64,000 nucleotides of DNA from Histoplasma ohiense (taxonomy: Eukaryota > Ascomycota > Eurotiomycetes > Onygenales > Ajellomycetaceae), in contig JAEVHH010000003.1 in the NCBI GenBank assembly GCA_017607445.1, forward strand, positions 2,542,001 through 2,606,000, in the 5' to 3' direction. This document shows positions 1 to 12,373 of the stretch, piece after piece (position 1 is the stretch's first letter; every line of letters begins with the position of its first letter). The notes beneath the pieces were generated by a model. The model was not told where the DNA came from. It saw only the letters and a list, made by a program, of their open reading frames with translations, and did not search any database. The position numbers and the translations under genes are program-made.

Positions 1-74
1 TTTTCATCTTCAATAAAAGAATTTTTTTAAAATTTTATATCATTGTTCTCTCTCTCTCTCTTTTTTATATCAAA

Positions 75-1066
75 ATGAGCTTTCTTGATTACTCTGATTT
101 TAAGTAAGTTGTTTCTTGAGTGCTTATCACATATTATTGTTGATGTTTCTTGTCAGTGGTGTTATTAGTGTGGTCATGTGTGCCACTAGCTCTTTTCTGT
201 ATAGTGCCATTCACTGTTTGCTTGTTATATTGCTCTAGATTTAGCTCTAATCATGTGCTGCACAACAGTTGAATTCTGTGTGAACATTGTCCCCCAAGCT
301 GAGGGATGTTGACTTTTGATGTGCATTGAAGTCAAATGTCTGAAAGTGTTGTGAGGCTTGTGCCTCTGCAGGAAAATCCTGCAAATCTATGAGTATTTCC
401 TTTTTCTTTTTCTTCAAATTTGCTTTTGGATAGGTAGTAGTGCTGTTAGCAATGTTGATATACTGATAATGATGCTAGATGTGTGATACACCTCTTCTGA
501 CTCGCATCATGTGCAGGCAAGTGTTTATCTTCACAGAGGTGGCAGCTGAGAAGAACATGGCCAGCCACAAAAGTCATCTTTGTCATTTAGTTAAACAATT
601 GAACACATCTCATCTGGTGATGCTGTCTGCTCAGAGTAGAGCAGAGGCAAATGCTCTATGATCTCAGCATCAGACAGCAGCTGAGTCTGCAGAGATGCAG
701 ATTTTGAAGATCATGATTGTATCTGATTCTTTCAGAGCAGAGACATTAGAGAAAGAGAAGGATGTGAAGAAGGGGATTTTGAGAGTGATGAGCTCTGAAG
801 ACTCTATAGTGAAGAAGTCAGCTGAGAAGAAGTTGATGAGAGAGGAGTTGAAGAAGGTTGTGAAGAAGTTGATGAAAGAGGAGTTGAAAAAGGTTGTGAA
901 GACACCAACAGTGAAGGCAGTGGAATATGAGAGGTATGAGCCTCATGATGTGGAGGTGTGAAAGAAGATCATGAGAGAGAGGTCTTTCTTCAGTAGATGT
1001 GTCAGTGGATGAAAGGATTGATGAAGAAGAATAGAGAGAAGAAAGCAAATATTCTGTGGAAGAGAC
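75..1066 (+). pseudogene. Y1 antisense accessory gene (Cys module plus charged coiled coil), decayed
   Basis: Plus-strand remnant beyond the 3' end of the minus-strand pol. ATG at 75 is followed after about ten codons by a GTAAGT donor. Around 255-385 there is a Cys-rich stretch: CEHC in one frame, then, after an apparent frameshift at a run of five C, C-x(8-9)-C-x2-C-x6-C ending in ASAGKSC. This resembles the accessory modules of Gypsy Z and W. From ~540 to 960 the frames encode a Lys/Glu-rich helix with repeats such as KEELKKVVKK, a likely coiled coil. In-frame stops are mainly TGA. The joined reading is my inference and function is unknown. Confidence 0.45.
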
Positions 1067-1128
1067 ATTTGCTGATGTCTTTGCATCTGAAATGAGGTCT
1101 GATGCTTAACAAGTACCAGAGACAGTAT

Positions 1129-2408
1129 ATTATTATTATTATTATTATTATTCTTCAATTATAGATGTATACAGTCAGTGACTATGACATCTACCTGAAA
1201 TACTTCAGGATTTTTCAAATCAAGAATATTCTAATATACAAAAACAATTTGACACATGCATTAACAGAATTCCAGCCCAGAATCAAACAACTATTCAAAC
1301 TATTCAATCCAAAAATAAAATCAAAAGAATGTCAATGAGTTAGCACAACTCAACTTCAAAACAAAGGAAATAAATATTATAAAAGACAGCAGCTATTAAA
1401 AATCAACAGAAAAGAAAAAACATTTGCAATGACTATTATCAACAAATAATGAAACAAACTGCTTGAAACAAATGAAAATTAACAATAAACAAAGTTAAAG
1501 AAAAGATCAAAATAAAATAAACAAAAACAACTGATCTAAATATCATCAAGTGACACTATTCAAACAAGCTCTTGTAGCAACATTTGACTCATTTAAATAT
1601 TCAATTAAGAACATATTTCCAGCTTTTGTATTGAATAACAAACTCAAATTTAACTGATTCAGTTGATACTTCTCTCTCAGTCTCAATCTTAGTTCTGAAT
1701 ACTTTGTACAAAGTAACAGAAGATGCTCTGGATTTTCATATAACTGACAATCTGAACATAGATCATTTAAATCATCTTTAAACTTTGCTAAATATGATTT
1801 GAAATGTTCATGTCCAAGCTTTAGCTGCATTATTGTAGCAAAAAGTTTCTTCTTACACTTTATTGAGCAAGTCTTCCACTTTGGCTTAGTTTCAAATCTG
1901 GAATAATGCACACTTTTTCTTTGCATGAACCAGACATCTTGCCACTTTTGTAAACATAATTCTCTTATTCTTCTTTTAATAAAAGACCATGTTACAATTC
2001 TTTGACAGCAGACTTCTAATTCAGTGGCTCTTTTTGCAGCTTTATCAGCCATTTCATTGCCATATATACCCATGTGAGCAGGCACCCAGTGAAGATGAAT
2101 AGAACAATTGAGTGAGATTTTTCTTTGAATATTTTGAAGACTTTTTAAAATCAGCTCTAGCATTGACTGTCCACTGCTGATTTTATTACTTTGAAGTCTT
2201 TTAAGCCCTGCTTGACTATCAGAGAATATTCAAATATGCTCAAATCTTTTCCATTGTTCAATCTTCATTTCAATCAATTTGAAAGCTCTTGAAATTGCAA
2301 ATAATTCAGCATTAAAAACTTCTGACTCTTTTCCAATTTGCCAAGAATCAAGAATATAGTTTTTATCATTTTCTGAATATGCTATTCCAGCTCCAAGATT
2401 GCCTGTTT
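1129..2408 (-). mobile_element. 5'-truncated LINE inserted in Y1
   Basis: A non-LTR retrotransposon fragment flanked by a 13-bp TSD, ccagagacagtat, at 1116-1128 and 2409-2421. On the minus strand it runs from inside an RNase H domain (2408) through the ORF2 end (1546) and a ~390-bp 3' UTR to an (AAT)n tail at 1129-1152. The 5' truncation, the variable-length TSD and the simple-repeat tail are typical of target-primed reverse transcription. The last ~50 bp before the tail resemble the 3' end of the SINE at 41433-41803. Sequence unrelated to LINE-A/B, whose tail is (AAAC)n. Confidence 0.9.
1546..2408 (-). pseudogene. LINE ORF2 C-terminus: RNase H and Cys-rich tail
   Basis: C-terminal part of a LINE polyprotein. 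The first residues (from 2408) match an RNase H fold with an ELFAISRA-type helix and IFSDSQAGLKRL, then HWVPAHMGIYGNEMADKA, the second catalytic Asp region. A Cys-containing tail with NPEHLLLLC follows, like the zinc-finger-like end of many Tad/I-type LINEs. One TGA at about 2228 breaks the frame just before IFSDS, most simply a mutated Trp codon. Everything upstream (endonuclease, RT) is absent because of 5' truncation. Confidence 0.85.
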
Positions 2409-2759
2409 CCAGAGACAGTATAAGAAGAGGGTGGCAGAGAGAAAGTGAGAGATAAAGAGAGTTGAGATGAGAATGAATGAATTGAAAGTCTTTAGACTTT
2501 TCTTAGAATCTGTTTTCTTTGTTTTTTTTCCTTGCTTATATTTTTTAGTTTTTGTATTTATTATACCAAAATTGAATTTTTTCCTTTTTCCCTTTTCCCT
2601 GATAAAATCCTTCTAAAAAAAATGTATTTGATTGGAGTTTGAGTGAGATTTGTGTTTCTAGTGTTTTTTGATTTAAGATTTGTGCTTCTGACATCTTTCA
2701 ACTTGATGTTTGTGCTTTTGATGTTTGAGAGTATGTTGATTTTGTATTTGTTGTTCATT

Positions 2760-5700
2760 TTCTTGTTTGAGAAAGATTTTGAATGTCTGAGTGTTCAATA
2801 TGTTTTCTTTCAGTTTTCATGTATCACCACTAGAACCTCAATCTGTTCATTGCACAAGATATTTCAGAGGTTTGTTTTTGCATTGCTGTTTTTCAAGAAT
2901 TTCTTCAACTTGATATTCTTCTTCACTGTTGATAAGTTTCAGTTCTGATTCTGATAGAGCTCCATTTCTGCAGTTGTATGACTTCAATAAAGATATGTGG
3001 AATACAGAATGAATGCTTCTATATGAAGATGACAGTTCTAGTTTGTACACTTGTTTTTCAATGATATTCAGAATCTTGAAGAGTCCAACATATTTATGAT
3101 TGAGTTTGTGAACTGAGTGTAACAATTGAAGATTTTTTGCATTAAGTATGATATAGTCATCTATTTTAAATTGTTGAGGCTTATATTTTGCATTATAATA
3201 GATTTTCTGTGCTTGTCACATCTTTTGTAGATTCTTGATGAGCTTATGATATGTTTTCTTGATATGTTTCATGCAGCTAGCAGCATGTATAGCAATCAGT
3301 TGTGGTGATTTGCTGATATTAATTTTCAAATCAGATCAATATCCCATTAAGACTTCTGCAGATGCCATTTCAGTAGAGATATGTTGAGAGATATTGTAAA
3401 CAAACTGTACTAGCAGTAGTCAGCATGCTCAGTCATCTTGATGATAGTTGATAAAGTATTGAAGATAATGTTTCAAGATTTGATTTTGTTGTTTCATTTG
3501 ATTATCTGTTTGAAGATGAAAGTCTGTTGAAAGTTTCTGGTGTGCATCTAGCATATAACAAAAGATGGATCAATAATGGCTTGTAAATAGCAAACCTCAA
3601 TCAGATATATGGTTTTTGAGTACTCTGTAAATTGTATAGAACTTGATATAAATGATTTCTGCTAGTTCATCAGCTGTAATGTTTTTGATGCAAGGAATAT
3701 AGATTGTAAACTTGGTATATATATTCACAATCACTAAAATTGCATTGTAGATTTGATGAAGAAATGTAGAGGCTGACAAGTCTGTAATAAAATTCATAGT
3801 AATGAATTCAAAAGAATTTGATGATAAGAAAATTGTACTCAATTCTCTATATTGTCTATGTCATTTTGACTTTACTATTTGACAAGTATCATAAGTGAAT
3901 ATATAATCTTTGATATCTCTGACTAACTCATGTCAATAGTATTTATTCTGAATACTGTCTATGAACTTTTTTCTATCAAAGTGACCCCTCTGTGGATCAT
4001 CATGGTTTGCACTGATAATTTCATCAATGAGTGTCTTTTGTTGAGGAACATACACACAATCATCAGCACACAATATATCATTCTCAGAAATTGTTTATAG
4101 TATATTTTCAACAACAGTCATACTCTTCTCTTTTATCTTCTCTCTTTGCTCAGCAGCAAAAGAATCAATCTTCTGTGCTTTACTCAGAAATAAGATGAAG
4201 AATTCAGACATTTCTGTCTATACTGAGTTCTCAAGAATAGTCTTATTGACTGCAATCTGGGGCATATATTGCTCAATGTGCATTGAAGAGGAAGAGATTA
4301 TGTGAGAGATAGAAGATGTTGATGTATGAAGTGCTTTTCACTCATTAAAAGAAACATTTTGCTCATTAGAGATCTGTGCACAGACTACATCAGAAGAAAT
4401 ATCCTTTTAAAAAGAAGTATCAGTTTCTCAGTCTAGTCTAACTTCATGTTTCAGCTTCTGTTGCAGAGTAGATAATATAGTTTGATCATTATAGACCTCA
4501 CTGTAGTCTGCACAGCAACTGAGCTCATCAGCTGAATTCTTTGATTCAGAGTGATGTAGTAATATAAAATCATAAGCAGATAAAGCTTCTGTTCATCTAA
4601 TCTGATGTCTGTTCAGTTTCTTAATTGTCATAAAGTACTGCAGATTGGCATGATCAGATCAGATTTAAATTGAATACTGACTTCTCTTCAGATAGTGTTT
4701 TCAATTCTTAAATACTGCTACAATAGTCAAGAGTTCTTTATCATGAGTATCATAACATGTTTCTGCATCAATCAACTTTCTTAATCAGAAGACAACTGAA
4801 TGTCAGTGCTCATCATTCTGCAACTGTGACAGAATAGCAGTGACTGCAAAAGTGAATGCATCAGATTTGATCTGAATACATCAAGCTGAATCAAAATGAG
4901 CTAATAGAGAAGCATGTATAAAGTACAATTTGAGCTCATTGAAAGTGCTTTGAGTATCTTCTATTTATATAAAAGTGGCTTTTCTTTCCCTCTTCTTGCT
5001 CTCTTTTGTAAGTTTGAATAATGGGGCTGCAATAGAGGAGAAAGACTTAATAAATTGCTGATAGAAATTAGCAAAACTCAAGAAGAATTGAACTTCTTTA
5101 ATTGATTTAGATGTAGATCATTTCACAATAATGAAGACTCTGTCTGACTTCATCTCAACATCATTTGTATCTATAACAAACTTCAGAAACAAGATCTTAT
5201 CCACTTCAAACTCATACTTAGAGAGTTTTGCAAATAGATTCACATGCTTGAGACATTCTAGCATCTTAGTAACATGTACTTTATGTTTCTGCTTTGAATT
5301 GAAGAATATGAGAATGTCATTCAAATAGACAATGCAACATATATCCAACAAATCAGACAAGGCATTGTTAATGTATACTTGAAATATTGCTGGAGCATTA
5401 GCTAGTTCAAATAATATAACTATATATTCAAAATGTTCATATCTTGTTCTAAAGGCTGTCTTTCAACAGTCTTTTGCTGCTATAAGTATGTGATGGTAGA
5501 TATCTTGAAGGTCCAGCTTAGTGAATATCTTGTCTTTTGAAAGTCTATTAAGTAATTCATTTATTAGAGATAGAGAGTATCAATTCTTGATGATGATTCA
5601 ATTTAATCCTTGATAGTCTACACAAAGATGGAGTTCATCATCTTTTTTGAAGACAAAGAGAATTGATGCATCAGTCAGACTACTGAACAGTTGTATCCAC

Positions 5701-6500
5701 TCTTTATCTAATGCATTTTTTAAATATTTTCTTAGAGCAGCTAACTCAGTTTCAGAGAGATTGTATATCAGTATAAATGAAGATTGTGTATCAGACTTGA
5801 GATCTATACAGTGTTCTGTCTTTTCTGATCTTTTTATGCTTATAGCAGCTTCTTCTGAGAAGATATGTGTGTATGACATGTCATAATCAGATAGACCAGT
5901 TGACAAGTCTGAATATGCAGCTGAGAATATATATGAAATATGCTTTAAATCTTTTGAATGTTCTGTAGATAATACTACAAGCATTTCTACTCTAGTCTCT
6001 GTGAGAACTTCAGCTAAGATATTTTATTCAGAAATAATTTGAGACTATTGTTTATCTTCAGAGCTTCTGAAGAAGAATTGTTCATCTGATCAATCTATAA
6101 AAGAATTTGTTTGTCTTAATCAAGGAAATTCTAATACAAGATTGTAGTTCTTCATCTTCATCACATGAAAGAAATGAGATGTCTGCTGTGTATTACTCTT
6201 GTGATCAGTGATAGTAGTTGCAATGTTATACTCTTCAAAGAAATGCATTATGCATTCATCAATCAATTTGATTATTTTGATTTTGTGGTGAGCAGCTTCT
6301 AGATTGTGATTCTTTGCTCAAAATTCATCAACACAGTTCACTTCTGATTCAGAGTCTACTGATACAAGCACTTTTTGCAGACTCTTAGATGTAGTGAGTT
6401 CCACTGTGACAGTGAAGCTTAAGATGTTTTTGTATCAACTTTCCACACTTATGACTGCTATTGTAAGTTGAATAATGTGTCTTAAGCATTTTTTGAGTTC
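2760..6500 (-). pseudogene. Y1 pol (protease, RT, RNase H, integrase, chromodomain), decayed
   Basis: Read 6500 to 2760. RT start at 5984-5598 includes LHLCVDYQGLN. The RT active site at about 5330 reads YLND instead of YLDD, losing the first catalytic Asp. Integrase core is visible at 3842-3597 (NFITDLSAS, AILVIVNIYTKF, ADELAEI, ending HISD). The GPY/F-type end and a chromodomain-like segment lie at 3125-2847 (HSVFHISLLK, EEYQVEEILEK, KYLVQ), after which the frame is broken by TGA. The same integrase block recurs at 63755-64000 in Y2. Stops and missense changes make it non-functional. Confidence 0.85.
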
Positions 6501-6539
6501 TTCAAGTTCTTCATATCTTTTGTATTGAGTTTTGAGTCA

Positions 6540-7817
6540 GACTTGGCATTTTTGGATTTGTCTTTGAATTGTTTAAAACACAAATCAATGATATGTTCTG
6601 ATTGCTTGCAATAACAGCAATATTTTGATCAGATGAAGTCATCAGACTTTGTAGTGTCATTTCATCTGTATTTGTTTTGTAATCTATTATCAGCATTATT
6701 TCTGTTGTTAAAGCTTTGAGTGAGGTTTTTGAAATTTGACTTCTCTTTAAGCTTCTTCTATCTCTCTGACAGATTCAATTCTGCCATTGCAAGTTTATGT
6801 AGAGTGGCATCATTCATAGCTTAACTCTTTCAATTTGGTTGCATATTTGTTGAATTCTCAGTGAATGGAAGGTAAAACTTTCATATAGAGATGTGATTTC
6901 CAATGGTATTCACTATAAGAATGCTGCAGATGCTCTTCAATTGATTGTAAGTGTGAAGCAAATTGTTGAACTGTTTGATCTTCTTATTGCTCTGTTTTTC
7001 AGTACTGTCTATCAGCATCTCAGAAACTTCTATCTGAATCAGTGACTTGACATTGCATTCAACTAACAAATTCTTTCCATGGTTGTAAAGTTCATATATC
7101 ATGTGTATATTGATATCAACATTGTTGCATCTCAACATTGAAATGAGTAACAGCTTCAATGATCTTTTGATGATTGTGTTTGTTGTAGTAATCAAAATCA
7201 CTGACATGGAAAGCAATAGCAGCTGTAACAAAGTTTTTGAATTCTTTCATACTTTGATTTCAGAACTTTTTCATATCTCTTCAAGAAGAATGATTACTCA
7301 TGCTGAGATCTCAAAGTTTTAATTGTCAAAGTGATATCTGACTACATCTCTCACTGACAGTAGTCACAGTACTTTTCACTAAGATATTGAGTGTTTGTAG
7401 TGTGGCTTTCAGTGATCTGAGAATACTTGTGGCATTATCACAGTTATTATTCACACTAGTTGTATGTCTACTGTGGTTCAGATGCACTTCTAGTGTATTT
7501 CAAATGACTGAAATTATTTCATTCAATTCTTGCAGTAAAGTGTCACATCAGTGTTGAAGTTCTTGCAGTTCTTTCTCAGTCTGTAATTTTTTGATTCTTC
7601 TGATCACAGCTATCTTCTCAGTCTCAATTGTACTGAGATCTTCAGAAGAGATATTCTCTTCTGAACTATACTCAGAGTCTGATTCCATAAAGAAAGATGA
7701 TACTTGTTGCACACTTTCAGTGACAGAAGTGTGTGTTTCACAGTTTTCTTTCATGATGTTTGTTGTTTTGAATTCAGCAGTAGCATGAGTACAGTGGATG
7801 CTGTGGGTAGAGGTCAT
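6540..7817 (-). pseudogene. Y1 gag, decayed
   Basis: Starts at about 7817 with a Ser/Glu-rich N-terminus ending in a coiled-coil-like IKKLQTEKELQELQ. The middle is frame-broken. A CCHC zinc knuckle (CCYCKQSEHIIDLC, C-x2-C-x4-H-x4-C) can be read at about 6616-6572 on the minus strand, as expected for a Gag nucleocapsid just upstream of the protease. No capsid motif is certain. Assignment rests on the knuckle and on position between the putative LTR and pol. Confidence 0.65.
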
Positions 7818-7864
7818 GACTATTACTCAATGAACTGTCTCTCAAAGATTGAGTGATTAGAAAC

Positions 7865-8127
7865 TGTGAGGTGTAGTGACAGTGTGAAGAGTAACAGTAG
7901 AAGATAGTTTATAGTGTAGCAGAGATAATAGTAATATATTGTAGAGTGTAGTATAGTAGTGTAATGTAGTGTAGCTAATTGCTAAGAAAGAAAAGAAAGA
8001 GAAAGAAGATGTGTGAAATACATACATTGATATATATATATGTATAGAAATAGCAGTAGCGAGAGTATAATGGAAAGAGATAAGAATAAGCGAAGATAAT
8101 AAGAAAATAATAAATGAGTGCATTACA
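7865..8127 (-). repeat. Putative 5' LTR of Y1
   Basis: The right edge at 8127 is well placed because Y2 sequence resumes at 8128. A 263-bp segment that begins TGTGAG and ends ATTACA (TGT...ACA termini, as in the Z and W LTRs) fits an LTR. The left edge is inferred only from the TG dinucleotide. The matching 3' LTR would lie outside the window, so this cannot be confirmed here. It holds a short TA microsatellite near 8030. Confidence 0.5.
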
Positions 8128-9270
8128 ATTTATCTATACCTCTGCACTCAAAATGAATGCCAATAATATACAAGTATCAGAAGAAGTATTGAGTGAGGAT
8201 GATAGAGAGAGAAAATGAGAGAGATGATGAAAGAGAGAAGAGAAAGTGAGAGATGAGAGATGAAATGAAAATGAATGAACTGAGAATCTTTAGACTTTTC
8301 TTAGAACCTGTTTTCTTTGTTTTTTCTTTGCTTGTATTTTTTATTTTTTGTATTTATTATACTCAAATTGAATTTTTTCCTTTTTCTCTTTTCTCTGATA
8401 AAATCCTTTTAAAAAAGAATGTATTTAATTGAAGTTTGAGTGAGATTTGTACTTCTAGTGTTTTTTGATTTAAGATTTGTGCTTTTAGTATTTTTCAACT
8501 TGATGTTTGTGCTTTTGATGTTTGAAAGTATGTTGATTTTGTATTTGTTGTTTGTTTTCTTGTTTGAGAAAGATTTTGAATGTCTGAGTGTTCAATATAT
8601 TTTCTTCTGATTTCTATATATCACCACTAGAACTTCAATCTGTTCATCTCACAAGATATTTCAAAGGTTTGTTTTTTTGTTGTTATTTTTCAAGAATTTT
8701 TTCAATTTGATATTCTTCTTTGCTGTTGACAAGTTTCAGTCCTGGTTCTGGTAGAGCTCCATTTCTGTGATTGTATGGCTTCAATAAAGATATGTGGAAT
8801 ACAGAATGAATGCTTTTATATGAAGATGGCAGTTCTAGTTTGTATACTTGTTTTCCAATGATATTCAGAATCTTGAAGAGTCCAACATATTTATGATTGA
8901 GTTTGCAAACTGAATGTAACAATTGAAGGTTTTTTGCATTGAATATAATATAGTCATTTATTTTAAATTGTTGAAACTTATGTTTTGTATTGTAATAGAT
9001 TTTCTGTGCTTGTCACATCTTTTGTAGATTCTTGATGAGCTTATAATGTGTTTTCTTGATATGTTTCATGCAGCTAGCAGCATGTATGGCAACTGATTGT
9101 GGTGATTTGCTGATATTAATTTTCAAATCAGATTGATATTCCATTAAAACTTCTGCAGATGTCATTTCAGTAGTGGCATGTTGAGAGATATTGTAAATGA
9201 ACTGTGTCAGTGATAGTCAGTGTGTTCAGTCATCTTGATGATAGTTGATAAAGCATTGAAGATAATGTTT
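8128..9270 (-). mobile_element. Gypsy-Y copy 2 (Y2), left segment
   Basis: Colinear with Y1: 8128-8190 matches the end of the accessory gene, 8190-8680 the region beyond pol, and 8683-8922 encodes the same integrase end and chromodomain start as 2847-3125 (HSVFHISLLKPYN, EEYQIEKILEK). It stops at 9270, where V-old is inserted, and resumes at 63627. The two parts were one element before a 54.4-kb nested insertion separated them. Decayed by the same mutation process. Confidence 0.9.
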
Positions 9271-9803
9271 TGTAACGGGCGTACTTCAATTAACAATCTA
9301 GCACTATCCTAATACAGATTACAAATTGATTAAGAAAGGAAAGAGAAAAGAAATCAGAAGAAAAAATCATACAAAGAAGGTTCTTATAGAGGAAAGTTTG
9401 AAGCAGAAGAATATCAGAAGCTGCTTCACAGTGGAGCACAGAGCAGAAGAACATTAAGAGATACACATCAAAATCATTAGAAACTACATAAACATGAAGT
9501 GTGGGGCAGAGAAATCATTGAGAGCTATATGGAAGAATCATTAGAGACTACACAAGCACAGAACATGGAGCAGGAGAATGTTAGAAGCTACACAGAAGAA
9601 TTGTTAGAGACTACACAAGTACAGAGTATAGAGTAGAAGAATATTAAAAGCTATATAAAAGAATCATTAAAAACTACACAAGCACAGAGCACAGAGCAGA
9701 AGAACATCAAAGATTATACAAGATCACAACAGTCAGAAACAAGCAGATGTAGAAGAGGAGTTGATTGTGTAAGTTAATTACTAATAGATGCTAACTCATC
9801 ACA
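9271..9803 (-). repeat. V-old 3' LTR (left, 533 bp)
   Basis: Begins TGTAACGGGCG and ends ATCACA, matching the V-young LTR apart from C-to-T/G-to-A changes and one extra ~62-bp U3 repeat unit. It is followed by the polypurine-tract complement and the pol end, so it is not a solo LTR. The first ~20 bases keep three CpGs that are lost in the right LTR, an edge that escaped mutation. Confidence 0.93.
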
Positions 9804-9877
9804 TTATTCTTCTCTATCAGAGTGAGTGAGGACTCATAGATGTTGAGGGCAGTGATGTTCTTCAAGACAGACACAGA

Positions 9878-10120
9878 TAGACTGGCTGTGTGACTGTGTA
9901 TGAGATCATGACCAATTTTAGCATTGGTCCCATTCTCATATATTTTAGTCCTGGTCTTATATATTGTTTTTCAAACCAGTCACTTTACACTGTTTGTATT
10001 ATAGCTCTGATCTCATTTCACTGTTTATGAGAAATATTTAGATTCTGAATACTGTTCTTATCTTGATTTCTGGGTCACAGTCCCGTTTGGTCCCATTTTA
10101 CAAAACAGAACCAAATGAGA
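9878..10120. repeat. hAT left end with subterminal repeats
   Basis: TIR TAGACTGGCTG followed by several GGTCCC-type motifs (e.g. 9925-9931, 10078-10096), facing similar motifs in the right 270 bp (15400-15668). Such subterminal arrays bind hAT transposases; here this is inferred from the repeats alone. Confidence 0.7.
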
Positions 10121-11388
10121 TCATGACTTACCCATAATTACATAATACATATATCTTTATACTGGATGGTGGCTAATTATGATGTGAGTGTTACCAAATA
10201 TTGTTATCTTTTTGATGTCAACAACAGAAATATCATTATATGTCTGTAGGCATTTTGAAAATTAAAAAAAAAAAACAAAAACTTCCAGCAAAAAAAAAAA
10301 AAAATAAAAAAATAAACAAACAAACAAATGAAAAAAACTCATTCCTTCAATCTATAATCATCAAAAAAATTGCTATTCAATCCTTGAGCAATCTCCACCA
10401 TCAATCTAATATCCCTCACAGTGAGAATCACTCATCCACAATGAATCATGGTCTTAAGGCCATCTGTGAAATGATTAGTGAGATATTGTTACATTGATTT
10501 TCACATGATATCATACACTCAAAAAGTGTGACCAATATGGTCTTGACTGTGACTTGAAGAGCATTGAGGGTGGAATGCTGGAAGTGATACTTCCCCTCAT
10601 CAATCTCTCAGACAAGATGAGCAAATGTGGTCTTGAGGAAAATGAGATCTTCAGACTTCTGATAATATTGAATCTCACAGATAGCCTCTACTCTCATATC
10701 AGTATCTAGTGTTATCAAAAAGCATTACTTTGAATTTCATACTCTGCTTATCCACTTTTTTCATACAAGAGTGGGGGTTGTGTATCTCCCACACAGCACA
10801 GTGAGCATTGGAATGCTGCTTATAATGATGAGCTCAGACTGCTTCCCACTTCACCACTTGTTGTTTATATGCTGCCTTGCAGGCAGCAGCAGTGGTTGGC
10901 ATGGCCCTCTGATGAGAGATATTCTTATCACAGACCATTTTTTTGCTGGAGGGGGGTGGAGAGAAAGAAGGGATGGACACAGAGAATGGATGCATAGATT
11001 TCAGAGAGAGAAAAACAGAGACTTGCAGCACTGAATTTGCTAGATAGAATCAATTAATTAATCAGTATTCATTTGCAGAAAACATTGAAATATTCATATT
11101 GCTTTTAATAGTTAACATACTGCAGCAGAATTATGATGGGTTGGAGAGAGAAGAAAGAAAGAACAAAGAAAAAGAAAAACATGAATGAATGTTAAACTGA
11201 GAGATTGTATATGCAAATAATCTCTATAGCAACAAAGAAATATCTCATCTGCATTCAGCCATAATATAGCTTGCAGAGCAACTGCATGCATGCAGCACAT
11301 GATATCAACAAGTAACACAAAAATGCAAACAGTGTTGCTATGAGACATGTAATTTCTCATAACATATAGATGTAGATTTTCTTTCTTC
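10121..11388. other. hAT internal stretch without recognisable gene
   Basis: AT-rich sequence with A-runs near 10265-10320. Short frames on both strands show no family motif. A CpG-poor, GG-richer patch at 10770-10990 is the least mutated part. It may include promoter or exon remnants of the gene at 11389, but I see no support for a specific feature. Confidence 0.5.
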
Positions 11389-12373
11389 TTGAATTCTTTG
11401 ATATATCTCTGTTCTTGCCATCACATTTCTGTGTGTATAGCAACTTATAAAAACAATATATTTTTTTTCACTAGAAATCTTCATCATCATAATCAGAACA
11501 CATTTCTCTCTCTCTCTTCTGCTGAAAACATATCTGTCTTCTTCTTCAAGAAACATTTGATGGCTCTGTGTACCACTAAGGCACACAAGTGCTGTCATCA
11601 TTTTGAGAGAGAAGAGAAAGAATCCTTCAAGCATGAAGAGACTGACTGCAAGGCATGTCATATTGTCTTGAAAAAACTCTGCAATGGAGCAGATTGATAA
11701 CAATCTTGAGTAACACTTCTGCTGAAATTTGACTAATATTATGAAAGGAATGATGCTGATGGCTCAATGTATAAAAAGTTGAAGAAAAAAGCAGTGAAGT
11801 TGCTGATGCAGCAGTGCTGAGATCAGAAGCACTCACAGAAATAATTTGAGATCAAAATAAAGAGAGAGAGAGCTGAGAAGATGACAGCTGTGAAAAAGTG
11901 CTATCAGAAGAAGATTGAAGATGTACTTATCTGTGAAACAAAAAAGCTCAAGCTGATAGATTGTATTTTGAATATATTCATTGATAATGCTTTTTGATAA
12001 TGATTCTGTGGTCTAATTGATTAGCAGACTTCTGAAGAGAATCATGAGATTGAGACCTTGTTTAGATCTTGTATGCACTCAATGATTCAGAACATTGAGA
12101 AGGCAGTATTGCTTTCTGAGCACACTAATTTATTTGCTGCAGAGATAGAATCTGAGACAGCAGATCAGAAGATGCAGAACTTTGAAGCTCAAGTGAATCT
12201 GATGAAAAGAGAGAAGAATTCTTTCTCATCTGAGAAGATAGCTGAGAAGAGTTTTGAGATGATTGTTTCCTCAGATGAAAAGAAGAAGAAGAGAGAGAAG
12301 AAGAAAGAGAAGAATTGAATTGTGAAGAATGAAAAGAAAGAAGAAGAGAAAGAGAAGAAGAAAGTGAAAGAAG
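11389..12373 (+). pseudogene. Second hAT-borne gene: Cys-rich start, coiled coil, Lys/Glu tail
   Basis: One reading frame can be followed across ~330 codons with a handful of stops. The N-part has a Cys/His cluster (about 11565-11690) ending DCKACHIVLKKLC, that is C-x2-C-x7-C. A helical, probably coiled-coil region follows (12058-12280), then a strongly basic/acidic tail of repeated KK, EK and EE. This layout resembles the Gypsy accessory proteins here, although the first half of the Cys module does not fit their spacing. Not a known hAT component; function unknown. The exact start is uncertain. Confidence 0.4.

Larger units (their letters stand above)
1..8127 (-). mobile_element. Gypsy-Y copy 1 (Y1), decayed chromovirus, 3' end outside window
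   Basis: Ty3/Gypsy retrotransposon on the minus strand. Gag (from 7817), RT, RNase H, integrase and a chromodomain-like end (~2760) can be followed, and a plus-strand accessory gene lies beyond pol. The right edge is fixed by comparison: sequence homologous to position ~1067 onward restarts at 8128, so Y1 lies inside the accessory gene of a second Y element (Y2) in the same orientation. The left LTR and its TSD are not in the window. Nearly every CpG is lost and all long frames are broken, so it is inactive. Confidence 0.85.

Noticed and set aside
9271..9803. Solo LTR of the V family
   Set aside because: It is followed by the polypurine tract and pol end, and a partner LTR of equal length with the same TSD lies at 56380-63626.
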